Source: Fibrobacter succinogenes (GTDB lineage Bacteria; Fibrobacterota; Fibrobacteria; Fibrobacterales; Fibrobacteraceae). From it: DNA of 64,000 bases. The notes below the pieces were generated by a model. That model was not told where the DNA came from. It saw only the letters and a list, made by a program, of their open reading frames with translations, and did no database searches. The stretch covers positions 62,001-126,000 of the forward strand of contig CACWNW010000003.1 in NCBI GenBank assembly GCA_902762305.1, given 5' to 3'. Below are positions 8,274 through 16,669 of the stretch, piece after piece (position 1 is the first letter of the stretch; every line of letters starts with the position of its first letter). A program made the position numbers and the translations under genes.

Positions 8274-10088
8274 TCAGGACTTCGCCGATTCGTTCGCGAC
8301 CTGGCCGATAAAGCTCGAAATACCCAGGTCGGTAATTGTCTGTGCGTACTTCCTGTACATGTATCCGTTCACGCTATTGGCATCGTCCATCTGCAGCACG
8401 GCGAGGGCGCTCTCGCGCACATCCTCGAAGTTGATGGAACGGATAATCTTCTTTGTGGCCATCACGCTCCAGGGCGTCATGGAAAGTTCGTCGACACCGA
8501 GCCCCACAAGCAAAAGCACGCTCATGGGGTCAGAGCCCATTTCGCCACAGACCGCCACCGGGATGCCTTCCCTGTGGGCCGCATTCACCGTCTGGTAAAT
8601 CATCTTCAATATTGCAGGATGGTGCGGCTGGAACATGTCCGTGATAAGTTCGTTCGTGCGGTCGACCGCCAGGGTAAACTGGATAAGGTCATTCGTACCG
8701 ATGCTGAAGAAGTCCGCCTCCTTCGCAAGCAAATCCACAAGCACAACTGCGGCAGGCACTTCAATCATCACGCCCACCTTCACCGGAGCAACCTCGACAC
8801 CTTCCGCCTTCAGTTCCTCGGTACAGCGCTTGATATAGGACTTCGCCTTGCGGAGTTCCTCGAGGCCCGAAATCATCGGCAGCAAGATACGGAGGTTCCC
8901 CTTGACGTTCGCCTTGAGGAGCGCCTTCAGCTGCGTGCAGAAGATGTCCACGCGGTCGAGGCACACGCGGATAGACCGCCATCCCATGAACGGGTTCGCC
9001 TCGCTCGTCGCCGTAATGCCGGACACGAGCTTGTCGCCGCCCGCATCGAGCGTCCTTATCGTCACCGGGCACGGGGAAAGCGTATCGAGAATCTGCCGGT
9101 ACGCCTCGGTCTGCTCCTTTTCCGTCGGGGCAGCATACTGCAGGAACAAGAATTCCGAACGGTACAGGCCAACGCCCGTCGCCCCGTAGTCCATCACCTT
9201 GGCGGCCTCGCTCGGGAGTTCGACGTTCGCGTGCAGCGTGATGTACTTGCCGTCGCGGGTCATCGGCTCGAGCCTGCGCATGGTGAACAGTTCGCGGCGC
9301 TGGCGTTCGAATACTTCCTGGCGTTCGTGGAACCTGCGGATGTCGTCCTCGTTCGGGTTCACGATTACGAGTCCGCCCGAACCGTCCACGATAATCGTAT
9401 CGTCGGGCTTCACGACCGCGGCCACGTTCCTAAGGCCGGAGACGACTGGAATCTGGAGGGAGCGGGCAAGAATCGCCACGTGGCTCGTACGGCCACCGGT
9501 ATCCATCAGGAGTGCGCGCGCCTGTCCGGGCTTGAGCGCCATCAAGAAACTCGGCAAGATTTCGTGAGCCACGATGACGGCGCCGTCCTCGCTGGAGACT
9601 TCCTCCAAGGCCGGTCCGGAATCTTCCATAGCCGCCAAGAGGCGGTTGTGCAAATCGCGCAGGTCTATCGCCTTGTCGCGCATCGCGGGCGAATCAATCT
9701 TTTCGAAATTGTCGATATAGCCGCCAAGGACTGCGTGCAGCGCCCACCGGGCGTTCCTGCGTTCCTTGCGGATCATGTTGAGCGTCGCATTCACCAGCCC
9801 CGGATCCTGAAGGATCATCAGGTGCGTCGCAAATATCAGGCTATCGTGCACGCCGGTACGTGCCTCGGAGATTTCCTTGATCTGCGAAATCTCCTTGGAG
9901 GTGCGGGTTATCGCCCTACGGAACTTTTCCTCTTCCGCAGCGATTCTCGATTCCGGGATGGATTCTTCGACTACAGTAATTTCGCGGCTAGCCACTTGGA
10001 ATGCGCGCCCCATGACATAGCCGGGCGACGCAGGAATTCCAACCAGGACCTGCCTTGCAGATTTAGGGCTCTTCGTTGAAGTTGTCAT
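8274..10088 (-). CDS. ptsI: Phosphoenolpyruvate-protein phosphotransferase (enzyme I)
   Basis: A 604-residue cytosolic enzyme that autophosphorylates from phosphoenolpyruvate and passes phosphate to HPr. The active-site His203 lies in GGRTSHVAILAR. The PEP-binding C-terminal half has the IGTNDLIQF and VAVCGEMGSDP motifs with the catalytic Cys. Length is slightly above the usual 570-580 residues because of a longer N-terminus. Its start overlaps the 3' end of ptsH by 26 nt. No sugar-specific EII gene lies in the window, so the phosphorelay may be regulatory or may serve EII genes elsewhere. Confidence 0.95.
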   Translation of the reverse strand: MTTSTKSPKSARQVLVGIPASPGYVMGRAFQVASREITVVEESIPESRIAAEEEKFRRAITRTSKEISQIKEISEARTGVHDSLIFATHLMILQDPGLVNATLNMIRKERRNARWALHAVLGGYIDNFEKIDSPAMRDKAIDLRDLHNRLLAAMEDSGPALEEVSSEDGAVIVAHEILPSFLMALKPGQARALLMDTGGRTSHVAILARSLQIPVVSGLRNVAAVVKPDDTIIVDGSGGLVIVNPNEDDIRRFHERQEVFERQRRELFTMRRLEPMTRDGKYITLHANVELPSEAAKVMDYGATGVGLYRSEFLFLQYAAPTEKEQTEAYRQILDTLSPCPVTIRTLDAGGDKLVSGITATSEANPFMGWRSIRVCLDRVDIFCTQLKALLKANVKGNLRILLPMISGLEELRKAKSYIKRCTEELKAEGVEVAPVKVGVMIEVPAAVVLVDLLAKEADFFSIGTNDLIQFTLAVDRTNELITDMFQPHHPAILKMIYQTVNAAHREGIPVAVCGEMGSDPMSVLLLVGLGVDELSMTPWSVMATKKIIRSINFEDVRESALAVLQMDDANSVNGYMYRKYAQTITDLGISSFIGQVANESAKS

Positions 10089-10332
10089 GGAAGAGCGTTT
10101 CCAGTTTCTGCACCACTTCTTGTTCGTCTTCGCCGTCCACTTCGAACAGGACTTCGGAGCCGACCGGAATAGCGAGCATCATGACGTTCAGAATGCTCTT
10201 GGCGTTCGCCCTAGAGCCATCGAACTCGATGGTAACGTCGCTTTTCGCAGGGCCCGTGATATCGACAATCATGCCGGCAGGCCTTGCATGAATTCCAAGC
10301 TTATTCGTGACTGTGAGAACCTTCTCTATCAT
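10063..10332 (-). CDS. ptsH: Phosphocarrier protein HPr
   Basis: An 89-residue phosphocarrier. With the start at 10332 the numbering fits HPr exactly: phosphorylated His15 in KLGIHARPAG and the regulatory Ser46 in RANAKSILNVM. The start is supported by a GAGGA Shine-Dalgarno 6 nt upstream; a longer in-frame reading to 10371 would shift these residues. Ser46 suggests control by an HPr kinase, though no such gene is in the window. The gene lies 7 nt after the MCE gene and overlaps ptsI, so all are likely translated from one mRNA. Confidence 0.95.
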   Translation of the reverse strand: MIEKVLTVTNKLGIHARPAGMIVDITGPAKSDVTIEFDGSRANAKSILNVMMLAIPVGSEVLFEVDGEDEQEVVQKLETLFHDNFNEEP

Positions 10333-10339
10333 CGCTTCC

Positions 10340-11248
10340 TCAGAAGAAATCCACATTGACATCGAGCCCATCGTGCAGGATCACACGGAACAGGCTATCC
10401 GCCGAATGAACCGTCTTGACTAGGTCGTCGTGCAGCTTTCTGTCGGATAAAAGTATACCGACTGTATTGTCGCGGGATTGCACCTTGGCAATCAGTTCGT
10501 CCAAGTGCTTGGTGACACCCTCAAGTTCGTTCATCAGGCCGTCGGCATTCCCGATGACCTTGTCGGCATTGGCAAAAAGGCCATCTATAGGCGGCTTGAC
10601 GCCGTCCACGAGCGCATCCACCTTGCCCATCACCTCGTTCAAGTTGTTCAGGCTTTTCTTGAGCTGCGGGTCGGTCGTATTGACCATGACCATCAGGCGG
10701 TCTTCCAGGGACTCCGCCTTGGCAAGGATCGTACGGAAACGGTCCTGGAAATCCGGACTCGCGATAGTGCTGTTCAAGGCTGCCTTCACGGATTCAAGCA
10801 GCACCTTCGTGCTGTCGCAAACTTCGCCGGCAAGGCCGAGCGCTTCGGCGATACCCGCATCGAACTGGCCGTTGATGGTGTCGCCCGGAGCCCAATAGGT
10901 TTCGGCGTCACCCAGAATCATGCCAATCTGGCGCTCGCCCATAATGCCGATATTCTGCACGCGGATTTCGGAATCCTTCGGAATCTTCACGTCGGTACGC
11001 AGGCGGATACGCACCACCACGCGGTGCCCAGCCAGGCTGATGTCCTCTACCTTACCCATCTTGACGCCATTGACCTTCACAGGGTCGTCGAGCACCAGTG
11101 TGCTCACCTGGGTAAAGCGCAAATAGAACGTATTGAAGGTTTCGCGCGGGTCCTTCTCGTTCAGGAAGAACATGCCGAACACAAGTATCACTATAGCCAG
11201 CAGTACAACCAGGCCAACAGAGAAGTATAGGACAGAATTCTTTTTCAT
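10340..11248 (-). CDS. MCE/MlaD-family lipid-transport protein
   Basis: A 302-residue protein with one N-terminal membrane anchor (residues 6-28) and an MCE domain at about 35-120 (VKVNGVKMGKVEDISL, IMGERQIGMIL). A long helical tail follows, as in MlaD/YrbD substrate-binding subunits that bridge the periplasm. Members carry lipids with a MlaE permease and MlaF ATPase. Those two partners are in this window but 24 kb away (35547-37234). The stop is 7 nt before ptsH. I infer it is the periplasmic subunit for the distant permease, but another Mla set elsewhere could be its partner. Confidence 0.82.
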   Translation of the reverse strand: MKKNSVLYFSVGLVVLLAIVILVFGMFFLNEKDPRETFNTFYLRFTQVSTLVLDDPVKVNGVKMGKVEDISLAGHRVVVRIRLRTDVKIPKDSEIRVQNIGIMGERQIGMILGDAETYWAPGDTINGQFDAGIAEALGLAGEVCDSTKVLLESVKAALNSTIASPDFQDRFRTILAKAESLEDRLMVMVNTTDPQLKKSLNNLNEVMGKVDALVDGVKPPIDGLFANADKVIGNADGLMNELEGVTKHLDELIAKVQSRDNTVGILLSDRKLHDDLVKTVHSADSLFRVILHDGLDVNVDFF

Positions 11249-11341
11249 TCTAGGTTCAAATTAGTTTTTTCCCCGCGACATACGGGTCGGGGGCGGCACA
11301 AGAGGGGCTTTTTTGGCCTATGTTCGCCATTTTTGGTGTCC

Positions 11342-12004
11342 CTAGGCCTCCACCCGCACAATCGGGCTATTGTTTTCGATGCCGTTCACGTGGCGGTCGA
11401 GCCAATCGCGCAGCAGGGCATCCCTTTCGGCGGGCGGGAGCAGGAACTTCTCGCGACCTTCCTTCTGCATATAAACGTCCAGGTAGGTCATGAGCACACC
11501 GCCAGCAACGGAAACGTTCATGGATTCCGTGATACCGTACTGCGGAAGCTTGAACTCGTAGTCGGCATGAGCGAGCGTATCGGGGTGGTTCCCGTGGAAT
11601 TCGCTCCCGAGGTAGAAAGCCGTGGGCTGGCTCAAGTCCAGGTCCAGAACGGAATTCGTGGTGTTCGTGCTCGCGACCGCAATCTTGTAGCCCTTCGCAC
11701 GCAGCTTCTCCATGCAGAGCATGCGCTTCTTGTACAAGTAGAGGCTCATCCACTTGTAGCTACCCTTGAGGATAGACTTGTTCACGCTGTAAGCGTTGTC
11801 CTCCTCGATGATATGTACGTCCTGAAGCCCGAAAACTTCGGCAGTGCGGATGACGGCCGAAATATTGTGCGGGTCGAAAAGGTCCTCGAGCACCATGCAA
11901 AAGTGCCTCGTGCGACGGTTCACCACGCCGGTCAGCAATTCACGGCGCCGTTCGGTGACACGGGCCAGGAGGGATTCGAGATCTTCTTTCACGTTTTCGC
12001 TCAT
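11342..12004 (-). CDS. trmH: tRNA (guanosine-2'-O-)-methyltransferase, SpoU family
   Basis: A 220-residue SPOUT methyltransferase predicted to 2'-O-methylate G18 in the tRNA D-loop. SpoU motif 1 is in DLFDPHNISAVIRTAEVFG with the catalytic Arg, motif 2 in AFYLGSEFHG, and motif 3 in ITESMNVSVAGGVLMTYL. Length and C-terminal extension match TrmH (about 230 residues). The start overlaps the stop of the upstream secreted-protein gene by 4 nt (ATGA), showing translational coupling. Confidence 0.9.
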   Translation of the reverse strand: MSENVKEDLESLLARVTERRRELLTGVVNRRTRHFCMVLEDLFDPHNISAVIRTAEVFGLQDVHIIEEDNAYSVNKSILKGSYKWMSLYLYKKRMLCMEKLRAKGYKIAVASTNTTNSVLDLDLSQPTAFYLGSEFHGNHPDTLAHADYEFKLPQYGITESMNVSVAGGVLMTYLDVYMQKEGREKFLLPPAERDALLRDWLDRHVNGIENNSPIVRVEA

Positions 12005-13044
12005 TTTTTCTGGATCCTTGTATCGTCAACTTTTATGGGTATGCTTTCGAGGTCGCGTTTTTCGCGTTCCTTTTTCAGTCTCTCGAAATCGCCCAGTTTC
12101 CACGGGGCCCCGTTCACCACGTTCTCGAAATCGATTACGTACTGCACGTTGTCATACGACTTGAGCCTTGCATTGTTCAGCATCGGGGCCTTGTCGCCAC
12201 CGAAGTAGCTGCCCGAAGCCGTCTTGATATCCTTCACGATGTGGTCAATCTTGTCGTTCACCACGCTCTTGAAAACCTGCATTTGCATGATGGAATTCAG
12301 CACGGAATTTCCGGGAAACACGACGGCAGTTAATTTGTACTTAATCTGCTTGTCCGAGGTTTCGTCCATGTCCAAAAAGGCGATGGCAGTCCCGTGAAGC
12401 GACCACTTGAGGACCTTCGCATGCCCATACCCGAAAAAGAGGTTGCGCATACCGAGCTTCTGGCCCGCGCTGTCCTGCAATGCCCAGTAGAACTCGCCCG
12501 AAAGGCTCCTGCCGTTGCTGCCGCTAAAATACCTGCGGTTACGGCTCGTGTACTGGAGCGAATAGTTGGTACCAAGGTAGGCGTTGATGAGTTCCGCGGT
12601 AAAGGGCATGTTGTCGAACAGGTAGCTGATGACGTTTGCGCCCATCGGGAGCGTTCCCTTGTTCTCGTATATGGCCCTGTACCTGCGACCGAGCCTTGCG
12701 AAAACTTCTTCGGCCATCGGGACACCCGCCTTGGGTTCGAACCCGCGCTTCACCACTTCATGGTACACACCGCAGAATTCGCTATTGTACTTGAGATGCG
12801 GCCAAGGGTGCTTATCGCCTGCAGAACACCCGGGGAAATCGACATCAAGGCACGTCTTGAGGCCCGAGCAGAGCGAGCGCAAGTCATCTTCGTTGCCGAG
12901 TTTTTTGAGCAGGCTGTTGCGCACCACGGAATCGGCCCCGAGCATATTCTCGTTTTCTGCAGCAAACGAACACACGCCCGAAAGCATCACGAAGAGCATC
13001 GCGACGGCAAACCGGAATATCCAGAAGCGAGTCGGCATACGCAC
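12001..13044 (-). CDS. Secreted protein of unknown function
   Basis: A 347-residue protein with a signal peptide (hydrophobic residues about 10-27, cleavage near SFAAEN). The mature part has several Cys (CSGLKTC, PGCSAGD, FCGVYHEV) and a globular mixed pattern; I recognise no family. It lies between an M16-like lipoprotein gene (5-nt gap) and trmH (4-nt overlap) in one likely operon. The neighbours do not suggest a common pathway. The protein is probably periplasmic or outer-membrane-associated. Confidence 0.7.
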   Translation of the reverse strand: MRMPTRFWIFRFAVAMLFVMLSGVCSFAAENENMLGADSVVRNSLLKKLGNEDDLRSLCSGLKTCLDVDFPGCSAGDKHPWPHLKYNSEFCGVYHEVVKRGFEPKAGVPMAEEVFARLGRRYRAIYENKGTLPMGANVISYLFDNMPFTAELINAYLGTNYSLQYTSRNRRYFSGSNGRSLSGEFYWALQDSAGQKLGMRNLFFGYGHAKVLKWSLHGTAIAFLDMDETSDKQIKYKLTAVVFPGNSVLNSIMQMQVFKSVVNDKIDHIVKDIKTASGSYFGGDKAPMLNNARLKSYDNVQYVIDFENVVNGAPWKLGDFERLKKEREKRDLESIPIKVDDTRIQKK

Positions 13045-13049
13045 AAGCC

Positions 13050-14630
13050 CTACCTGAATTCCAAGCTATCGAGCGGGACGACCGTGAACGGCTTCAGGGC
13101 TTCGAGCTTGTTCACCGGACCCACGACCGAGATAGTCATCTTTTCCTTGGAGTAGTACTTCGCAATCATCGCCTTCACCTGTTCGGCAGTCACGGCATTG
13201 ATTTCCTTCACGTAATCCAAGTAATGGTTCGGACTCTTGCCCAGAAGTTCGTCCTTCGCAAAGAGCACCGCCGTCGAAGACGGGGAATCGAACAGCCCTG
13301 GCAGGCTCTCGACAAGAGTCTTCTTCGCCATCGAAAGCTCCTCTTCCGTCGGGCCTTCCTTCGCAAGCTTTTCGATTTCGGCGTAAATAAGTTCAAGCGC
13401 ACGGCCCGCGGATTCCACCTTCGTCTGCAAGTTGATGGAAACCATCGCCGTATCGCGGTAGTCGTTGCCTGCACGGCTGCTGATGTGGTAGGCAAGTCCC
13501 TCATCGCTACGTACACGCGTCATGAGGCGCGAAGAGAAGCTGCCGCCGCCCAGGATGAAGTTCGCAACTGCCGCCGGGTAGTAATCCGGATGCGGGCGTT
13601 TCACGAAGGGCTGGTTCATCGAGATGTTCGCCTGCGTGATGTCCTTGTCCACCACGTAGGTGCCTGGTTTGTTCAAGAACGCAAGCGGCTGCGGCGCACT
13701 GTAAGTTGCCACGGTATCGGCCTTGACATTGGCGGCAACCATGAGCATAGCCATGAAAAAATCCCGAAGCATCGTCTGGGCGGAATCACGATTCACGTCA
13801 CCCGACAGGGCGAACACGATACGTCCCGGAGCAGGAGCGAGATTCTTAACCCTGAACGCCGGGGACTTGGCAAATGCATGCAAGACTTTCACAAAGGAGT
13901 TCGCAGAAAGGCGTTTCAGGTCCTCTGCATCCACTTTCTTGTATTCCTCGAGCGAGGCGTCCCACAGACGCGGATTCGGGGCATAGTTGACCTTGGTCCT
14001 CAATGCGGAAAGCACCTTCGCGGGAGTATCGTAGCGCTGTTCGTGGGCCGTCACAAAATTCGTCTTGACAATTTCAAGCTGTTCCTTGTCGAAAGCCGGG
14101 CTAACCATCAGCTGCCCCGCGAAAACCATCATGTTGCGGAAATCCTTCGAAAGGCAATCGATGGAAAAACCCGACGTCCAGGTACCCACGGAAGTGGAAA
14201 GCCCGGCACTGATAAACTCGAGAGCTTCGTCGAGATCGTGCGCCGAAATTTTCGTGCTGCCGCCACGTCGGAACATCGTGCCCACCATCTGGTCGGCGGC
14301 CTCATCCTTGATATTCGACACCACCTGCGGGTTCTCGAAATACACGGAGAGGTTCACGAGCGGGAGCGTAGTATCGGGAACGATATAGCCCGAGATGCCC
14401 GGGGCAATCTCCACGCGGTAATCCTTCGGGTAAGGCGCCACATACTTGAACTCGGGATATTTGATATCCTTGTACGAGGCGGGGAGCGCATTCGCAGGTT
14501 CAGAGGCGGCCTGCACCGGAGCGGGCTCTGCAGCCGCAGTTTCGGTAAACGGTTCCGGAGCCGAGGAACAAGCCACAAGCGCGGCTATTCCACACGCCAG
14601 GCAAAACAATGAAGAATAAACTTTTCGCAT
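13050..14630 (-). CDS. M16-family peptidase-like lipoprotein lacking the zinc motif
   Basis: A 526-residue lipoprotein (lipobox LVAC, Cys about 20) with two M16 domains. The C-terminal half shows family features: FVKRPHPDYYPAAVANFILGGGSFSSRLMTRVRSDEGLAY resembles the R/Y block of pitrilysin-like enzymes. The first domain, where HxxEH should bind zinc, reads DEAADQMVGTMFRRGGS, so the metal site is absent and the protein is probably non-catalytic. Active/inactive M16 pairs are known; no active partner is in the window. I start it at 14630 because this gives the lipoprotein signal. A TATATT box ends 8 nt upstream. Confidence 0.8.
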   Translation of the reverse strand: MRKVYSSLFCLACGIAALVACSSAPEPFTETAAAEPAPVQAASEPANALPASYKDIKYPEFKYVAPYPKDYRVEIAPGISGYIVPDTTLPLVNLSVYFENPQVVSNIKDEAADQMVGTMFRRGGSTKISAHDLDEALEFISAGLSTSVGTWTSGFSIDCLSKDFRNMMVFAGQLMVSPAFDKEQLEIVKTNFVTAHEQRYDTPAKVLSALRTKVNYAPNPRLWDASLEEYKKVDAEDLKRLSANSFVKVLHAFAKSPAFRVKNLAPAPGRIVFALSGDVNRDSAQTMLRDFFMAMLMVAANVKADTVATYSAPQPLAFLNKPGTYVVDKDITQANISMNQPFVKRPHPDYYPAAVANFILGGGSFSSRLMTRVRSDEGLAYHISSRAGNDYRDTAMVSINLQTKVESAGRALELIYAEIEKLAKEGPTEEELSMAKKTLVESLPGLFDSPSSTAVLFAKDELLGKSPNHYLDYVKEINAVTAEQVKAMIAKYYSKEKMTISVVGPVNKLEALKPFTVVPLDSLEFR

Positions 14631-14660
14631 CGCTTTATAATATAGATTTTTAAAGTATGC

Positions 14661-14683
14661 GGGAGGGACCGTGCGGCCTTCGC
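14661..14683. repeat. Degenerate copy of the 84-bp hairpin repeat core
   Basis: GGGAGGG followed by ACCGTGCGGCCTTCGC, matching the left stem and loop of the repeat at 31861-31944 and 48757-48840 except for one deletion and about one substitution. The right arm of the stem is missing. Confidence 0.4.
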
Positions 14684-14795
14684 GGTAGTGTGTATACATG
14701 CATCGGCCCAATGCCTTTTTTTGCGTAAAAAAGGGGGCCTTCCAAGTTGGAATAACGATTTTTCGGCACGGGCGTCCTACCCGAGAAAAAATCCT

Positions 14796-14801
14796 TATAT
14801 T
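14796..14801 (+). promoter_or_regulatory. -10 box of the candidate structured RNA
   Basis: TATATT, 7 nt before the first base of the long closing stem that starts at 14809. No clear -35 element is present. Confidence 0.4.
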
Positions 14802-14808
14802 ACTCAAT

Positions 14809-14950
14809 GAGCCCTTCCGGTGGATAATCATTCGGTGTCGCCTCGGCGAGCCGCCCGTCTCCAAGAGAGACAAACCCACCTGAAGGGCTCTTCTCTATCC
14901 TCCTAAAAACTAAGGGGACAGTTCCACTGTCCCCTTAGTTTTTAGTTTTT
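14809..14950 (+). ncRNA. Candidate structured small RNA of unknown family
   Basis: The transcript would open with GAGCCCTTC-c-GGTGG (14809-14823), pairing with CCACC-t-GAAGGGCTC (about 14876-14890), a 14-bp closing stem with one mismatch. Inside are two hairpins: TCGCC/GGCGA (about 14838-14849) and GTCTC-caaga-GAGAC (about 14857-14871), giving a three-way junction. An 18-bp perfect hairpin with a T tail follows (14905-14950) and would terminate it. I could not match it to SRP RNA, 6S, tmRNA, RNase P or a known riboswitch. A non-transcribed repeat is possible. Confidence 0.4.
14905..14950. terminator. Very strong 18-bp hairpin with T tail
   Basis: AAAAACTAAGGGGACAGT (14905-14922) pairs perfectly with 14926-14943 around a TCC loop, followed on the plus strand by AGTTTTT. 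It has A and T tracts on both sides and could work in both directions. The CTAAGGGGACAGTTCC core recurs, imperfectly, at about 15049 and 15245. Confidence 0.65.
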
Positions 14951-15460
14951 AAGAAACCGTTCGCGCCTCACTCGGGGATTAAATTACTACGGTAGGCGCT
15001 CACTCTCGCCTGCGACGGCTTGTTAATACAAGCCGACTTCGGCTCACGAACTAAGGGGACAGTTCCGCTGTTCCTTTTGTTTTTAGTTATGTACGAGACC
15101 GTTCGTTCGTCATCTCAGGGATTAAATTACTACGGTAGGCGCTCACTCCCACCTAAAGGTCGCCATGCCCACGTAGGCGCTAAAGCGCCAAGTGGTCAAA
15201 GGTCGCCTGCGACGGCTTGTTAATACGAGTCGCCTTCGGCTCACGAACTAAGGGGACAGTTCCGCTGTTCCTTTTGTTTTTAGTTATGTACGAGACCGTT
15301 CGTTCGTCATCTCAGGAATTGAATTACTACGGTCACTCACTCGCTCTCGCGACCGCCCTCGATTAATATCGAGGGCTTTGTCGCTCACGAAGACCGCTCG
15401 CGCTTCGCTCGGGAGTTAACGTTCGCGCGACATCCGTGCAGCAATGGCCCGCGACAAGCG
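14950..15460. repeat. Cluster of imperfect direct repeats, period about 196 bp
   Basis: An 82-bp stretch beginning CTTCGGCTCACGAACTAAGG is identical at 15038 and 15234 (period 196). Around it, units share ACCGTTCG, GATTAAATTACTACGG and GGCGCTCACTC. Each unit contains a palindrome centred on TTAATA whose arms change together: CGGCTTG/CAAGCCG at about 15015-15034 and CCCTCGA/TCGAGGG at about 15357-15375. Sequences of this kind resemble REP/BIME clusters; no REP-associated transposase is nearby. A related piece lies at 42604-42732. Confidence 0.6.
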
Positions 15461-15463
15461 TCT

Positions 15464-16492
15464 TTAGCTGAAGCGGCCGGCGAGTTGCTTGCGGCGGCGG
15501 CCACGCTCCGAAACGACTGCCTCTATGAGGAACAGGAGGGCGGCAAGCCCGAGGAAAATCTGGTAGCGGTCCTGGTAATTCTCCATGCGGTCAGACGCCT
15601 GTTCCTTCTTCTCGAGGCTCGCGATTTCGGTCAGCACCTTCTGCAGCTGGAACTCACCCGGAGACGCATAGAAATAGAGCGCACCGGTCACGCTCGCAAT
15701 CTCCTGCAACGTACCCTCTTCGAGGCGAGTCGTCACGATATTGCCCTGAATATCCTTCTTGTAGGCGACATCGCCATTCTTTGTCTTCACCGGAATAGGC
15801 ACGCCCTCGCGGCTGCCGATACCGATGGTATAAATCTTGATGCCCATCTCCGCCGCTTCCTTCGCGGCATTCACTGCGGCAGCCTCAAGTTCCTCGCCAT
15901 CGCTCATCAGAATCATCACGGAGTACTTGCCCGCGCCGCCCGAATTCTTGAACAGGCTCATCCCCTTGCGGATGGCGTTCTCGAGGTTCGTTCCCGGCAT
16001 GAGCCAGCCCGGATTCAGTTCGCGCAGCATCATCTGTACGGTACCGTAGTCCAGCGTAAGCGGGACCATCACCTGCGCTTCGCCGCTGAAGGCGACAAGG
16101 CCCACGCGGTCGCCCGAAAGGCTTTCCAAGAACGACGAAATTTCGTGCCTGCTGCGCACAAGGCGGTTGGGCTTCACGTCTTCGGCAAGCATCGAAAGCG
16201 AAATATCCTGCAAGAGCACGAGATCCAGGCCACGGCGCTCGATATGCTCCATCTTGCGGCCCCACTGCGGGCGGGCAAGCGCCACGAACAGGAAGGCTAT
16301 GGCGAGCAGCAAAATGAGCACCTTCGCGAGCCTGCGCCACGGGGAGACGCTCGTAGAGAGCTTGGAAAGCATCGGGAGGGACACAAACCGTGCCGCCAGC
16401 TTCTTACGACGGCGGTAGGCATAATAAAACAGAAGCGCGAAAAGCGGGAGTGTAAACAGGCACCACAAAAAATTCGGTTCGGCAAATCGCAT
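15464..16492 (-). CDS. VWA-domain membrane protein, BatB/BatA-like
   Basis: A 342-residue inner-membrane protein with two N-terminal helices (about 8-24 and 50-70), a von Willebrand A domain with metal-site motif DISLS, a conserved Thr in PGTNLENAIRKG and LMSDGEE, and a C-terminal membrane helix. This is the layout of aerotolerance (Bat) proteins often found with MoxR ATPases; no MoxR gene is in the window. The ATG at 16492 is preceded by GGAGG 5 nt upstream, better than a TTG at 16504. A related VWA gene lies at 17890-18993, separated by an opposite-strand gene. Confidence 0.85.
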   Translation of the reverse strand: MRFAEPNFLWCLFTLPLFALLFYYAYRRRKKLAARFVSLPMLSKLSTSVSPWRRLAKVLILLLAIAFLFVALARPQWGRKMEHIERRGLDLVLLQDISLSMLAEDVKPNRLVRSRHEISSFLESLSGDRVGLVAFSGEAQVMVPLTLDYGTVQMMLRELNPGWLMPGTNLENAIRKGMSLFKNSGGAGKYSVMILMSDGEELEAAAVNAAKEAAEMGIKIYTIGIGSREGVPIPVKTKNGDVAYKKDIQGNIVTTRLEEGTLQEIASVTGALYFYASPGEFQLQKVLTEIASLEKKEQASDRMENYQDRYQIFLGLAALLFLIEAVVSERGRRRKQLAGRFS

Positions 16493-16548
16493 CGCATCCT
16501 CCAAAGGGGCAAACCAGCGGGACTCATCCCGCGCCCCCCTGAATATAC

Positions 16549-16577
16549 AAAAAACAGGCTATTTCGCCCTGTTTTTT
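16549..16577. terminator. Bidirectional hairpin between divergent genes
   Basis: AAAAAACAGG (16549-16558) pairs with CCTGTTTTTT (16568-16577). It looks like a rho-independent terminator on either strand, yet lies between two divergently oriented genes where no transcript is expected to end. Confidence 0.5.
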
Positions 16578-16669
16578 ACATTCTTTTGCCGAAAAATCAG
16601 AAAAAAAAGGTTTTTTTACCTAAAAATGTCATTGTTGTTAAAGAAAAGTTATATTTTACTTATTGGGGT

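Larger units (their letters stand above)
14631..15463. other. Gene-free 833-bp block with structured RNA candidate and repeats
   Basis: No convincing coding region on either strand. It contains a -10 box for the M16 gene (14639-14644), a degenerate copy of the window's hairpin repeat (14661-14683), a candidate structured RNA with its own -10 box and terminator (14796-14950), and a cluster of GC-rich direct repeats with internal palindromes (14950-15460). Confidence 0.7.

Noticed and set aside
14809-14890. SRP RNA, 6S RNA or riboswitch identity for the structured RNA candidate
   Set aside because: The GGAA-type SRP loop, the 6S bubble and known aptamer cores are absent, and no plus-strand gene follows that it could control.
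15485-16669. N-terminal extension of the plus-strand GGDEF reading frame
   Set aside because: It is antisense to the VWA gene, is rich in His/Arg without domain features, and ends where a proper membrane protein with its own upstream -10 box begins.
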